Origin: Gemmatimonadaceae bacterium
GTDB lineage: Bacteria; Gemmatimonadota; Gemmatimonadetes; Gemmatimonadales; Gemmatimonadaceae
Direction of reading: 5' to 3'
NCBI GenBank assembly: GCA_017881545.1
Contig: JADGQU010000196.1
Location: 1 to 5,437 of the forward strand
Length of the DNA stretch: 5,437 nucleotides
The position numbers were made by a program, and so were the translations under genes. Positions within the stretch are counted from its first letter, which is position 1. Every line of letters starts with the position of its first letter. The notes under the pieces are model-generated. The model had not been told where the DNA came from, did no database searches, and was given only the letters and a program-made list of their open reading frames with translations. Below, one piece after another: positions 5,428 to 5,437 of the stretch.

Positions 5428-5437
5428 AGGCAGTCAT

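Noticed and set aside
5435..5437. ATG on the minus strand at the right edge, 10 bases before the Ku start
   Set aside because: It is out of frame with Ku and runs into a stop within about a dozen codons; the Ku start at 5427 fits the family N terminus.

Overview
The window is a GC-rich stretch of bacterial chromosome in which all seven recognised genes lie on the minus strand. Read in transcription order (right to left) they are: Ku, a DUF72 (YecE-like) protein, an RNB-domain ribonuclease with three C-terminal S1-like repeats, dodecin, a small unknown probable lipoprotein, a small protein resembling the ABM/dimeric alpha-beta barrel fold, and the start of a DUF305 lipoprotein that runs off the left edge. 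There are no transposases, integrases, CRISPR arrays or RNA genes that I can see. The Ku/DUF72 pairing, lipobox proteins and GC-rich codon use fit a free-living Gram-negative soil or sediment bacterium. Gemmatimonadota or Acidobacteriota are my best guesses, but this is an impression and not a demonstrated placement.

Right part (3899-5427): the Ku stop codon and the DUF72 GTG start share a GTGA overlap, so the two are almost certainly one transcription unit with coupled translation. Ku is the DNA-end-binding protein of bacterial non-homologous end joining. LigD is not in the window and might lie beyond the right edge.

Middle part (1038-3843): the RNB ribonuclease follows DUF72 after 55 bases, dodecin follows after 94 bases, and the lipoprotein after another 39 bases. 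None of these gaps holds a convincing intrinsic terminator, so the five genes from Ku to the lipoprotein could be read together, although internal promoters cannot be excluded. The ribonuclease is the most unusual gene: it has no recognisable N-terminal cold-shock domain, a Gln at the fourth position of the catalytic Asp motif, and three S1-like modules at a regular 86-residue period. The dodecin lacks the Trp known to stack on flavin in the haloarchaeal protein.

Left part (1-1037): a 288-base non-coding stretch separates the lipoprotein from the ABM-like gene and holds a possible promoter next to a 7-base inverted repeat. The ABM-like gene ends at a clear intrinsic terminator (374-404). The DUF305 gene then starts as an independent unit behind a short leader that contains a tandem 9-base repeat.

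Overall this is mostly housekeeping, stress and repair content. I do not see a clear new multi-gene system. The points most worth a second look are the triple-S1 ribonuclease, the Ku-DUF72 coupling and the Trp-less dodecin.
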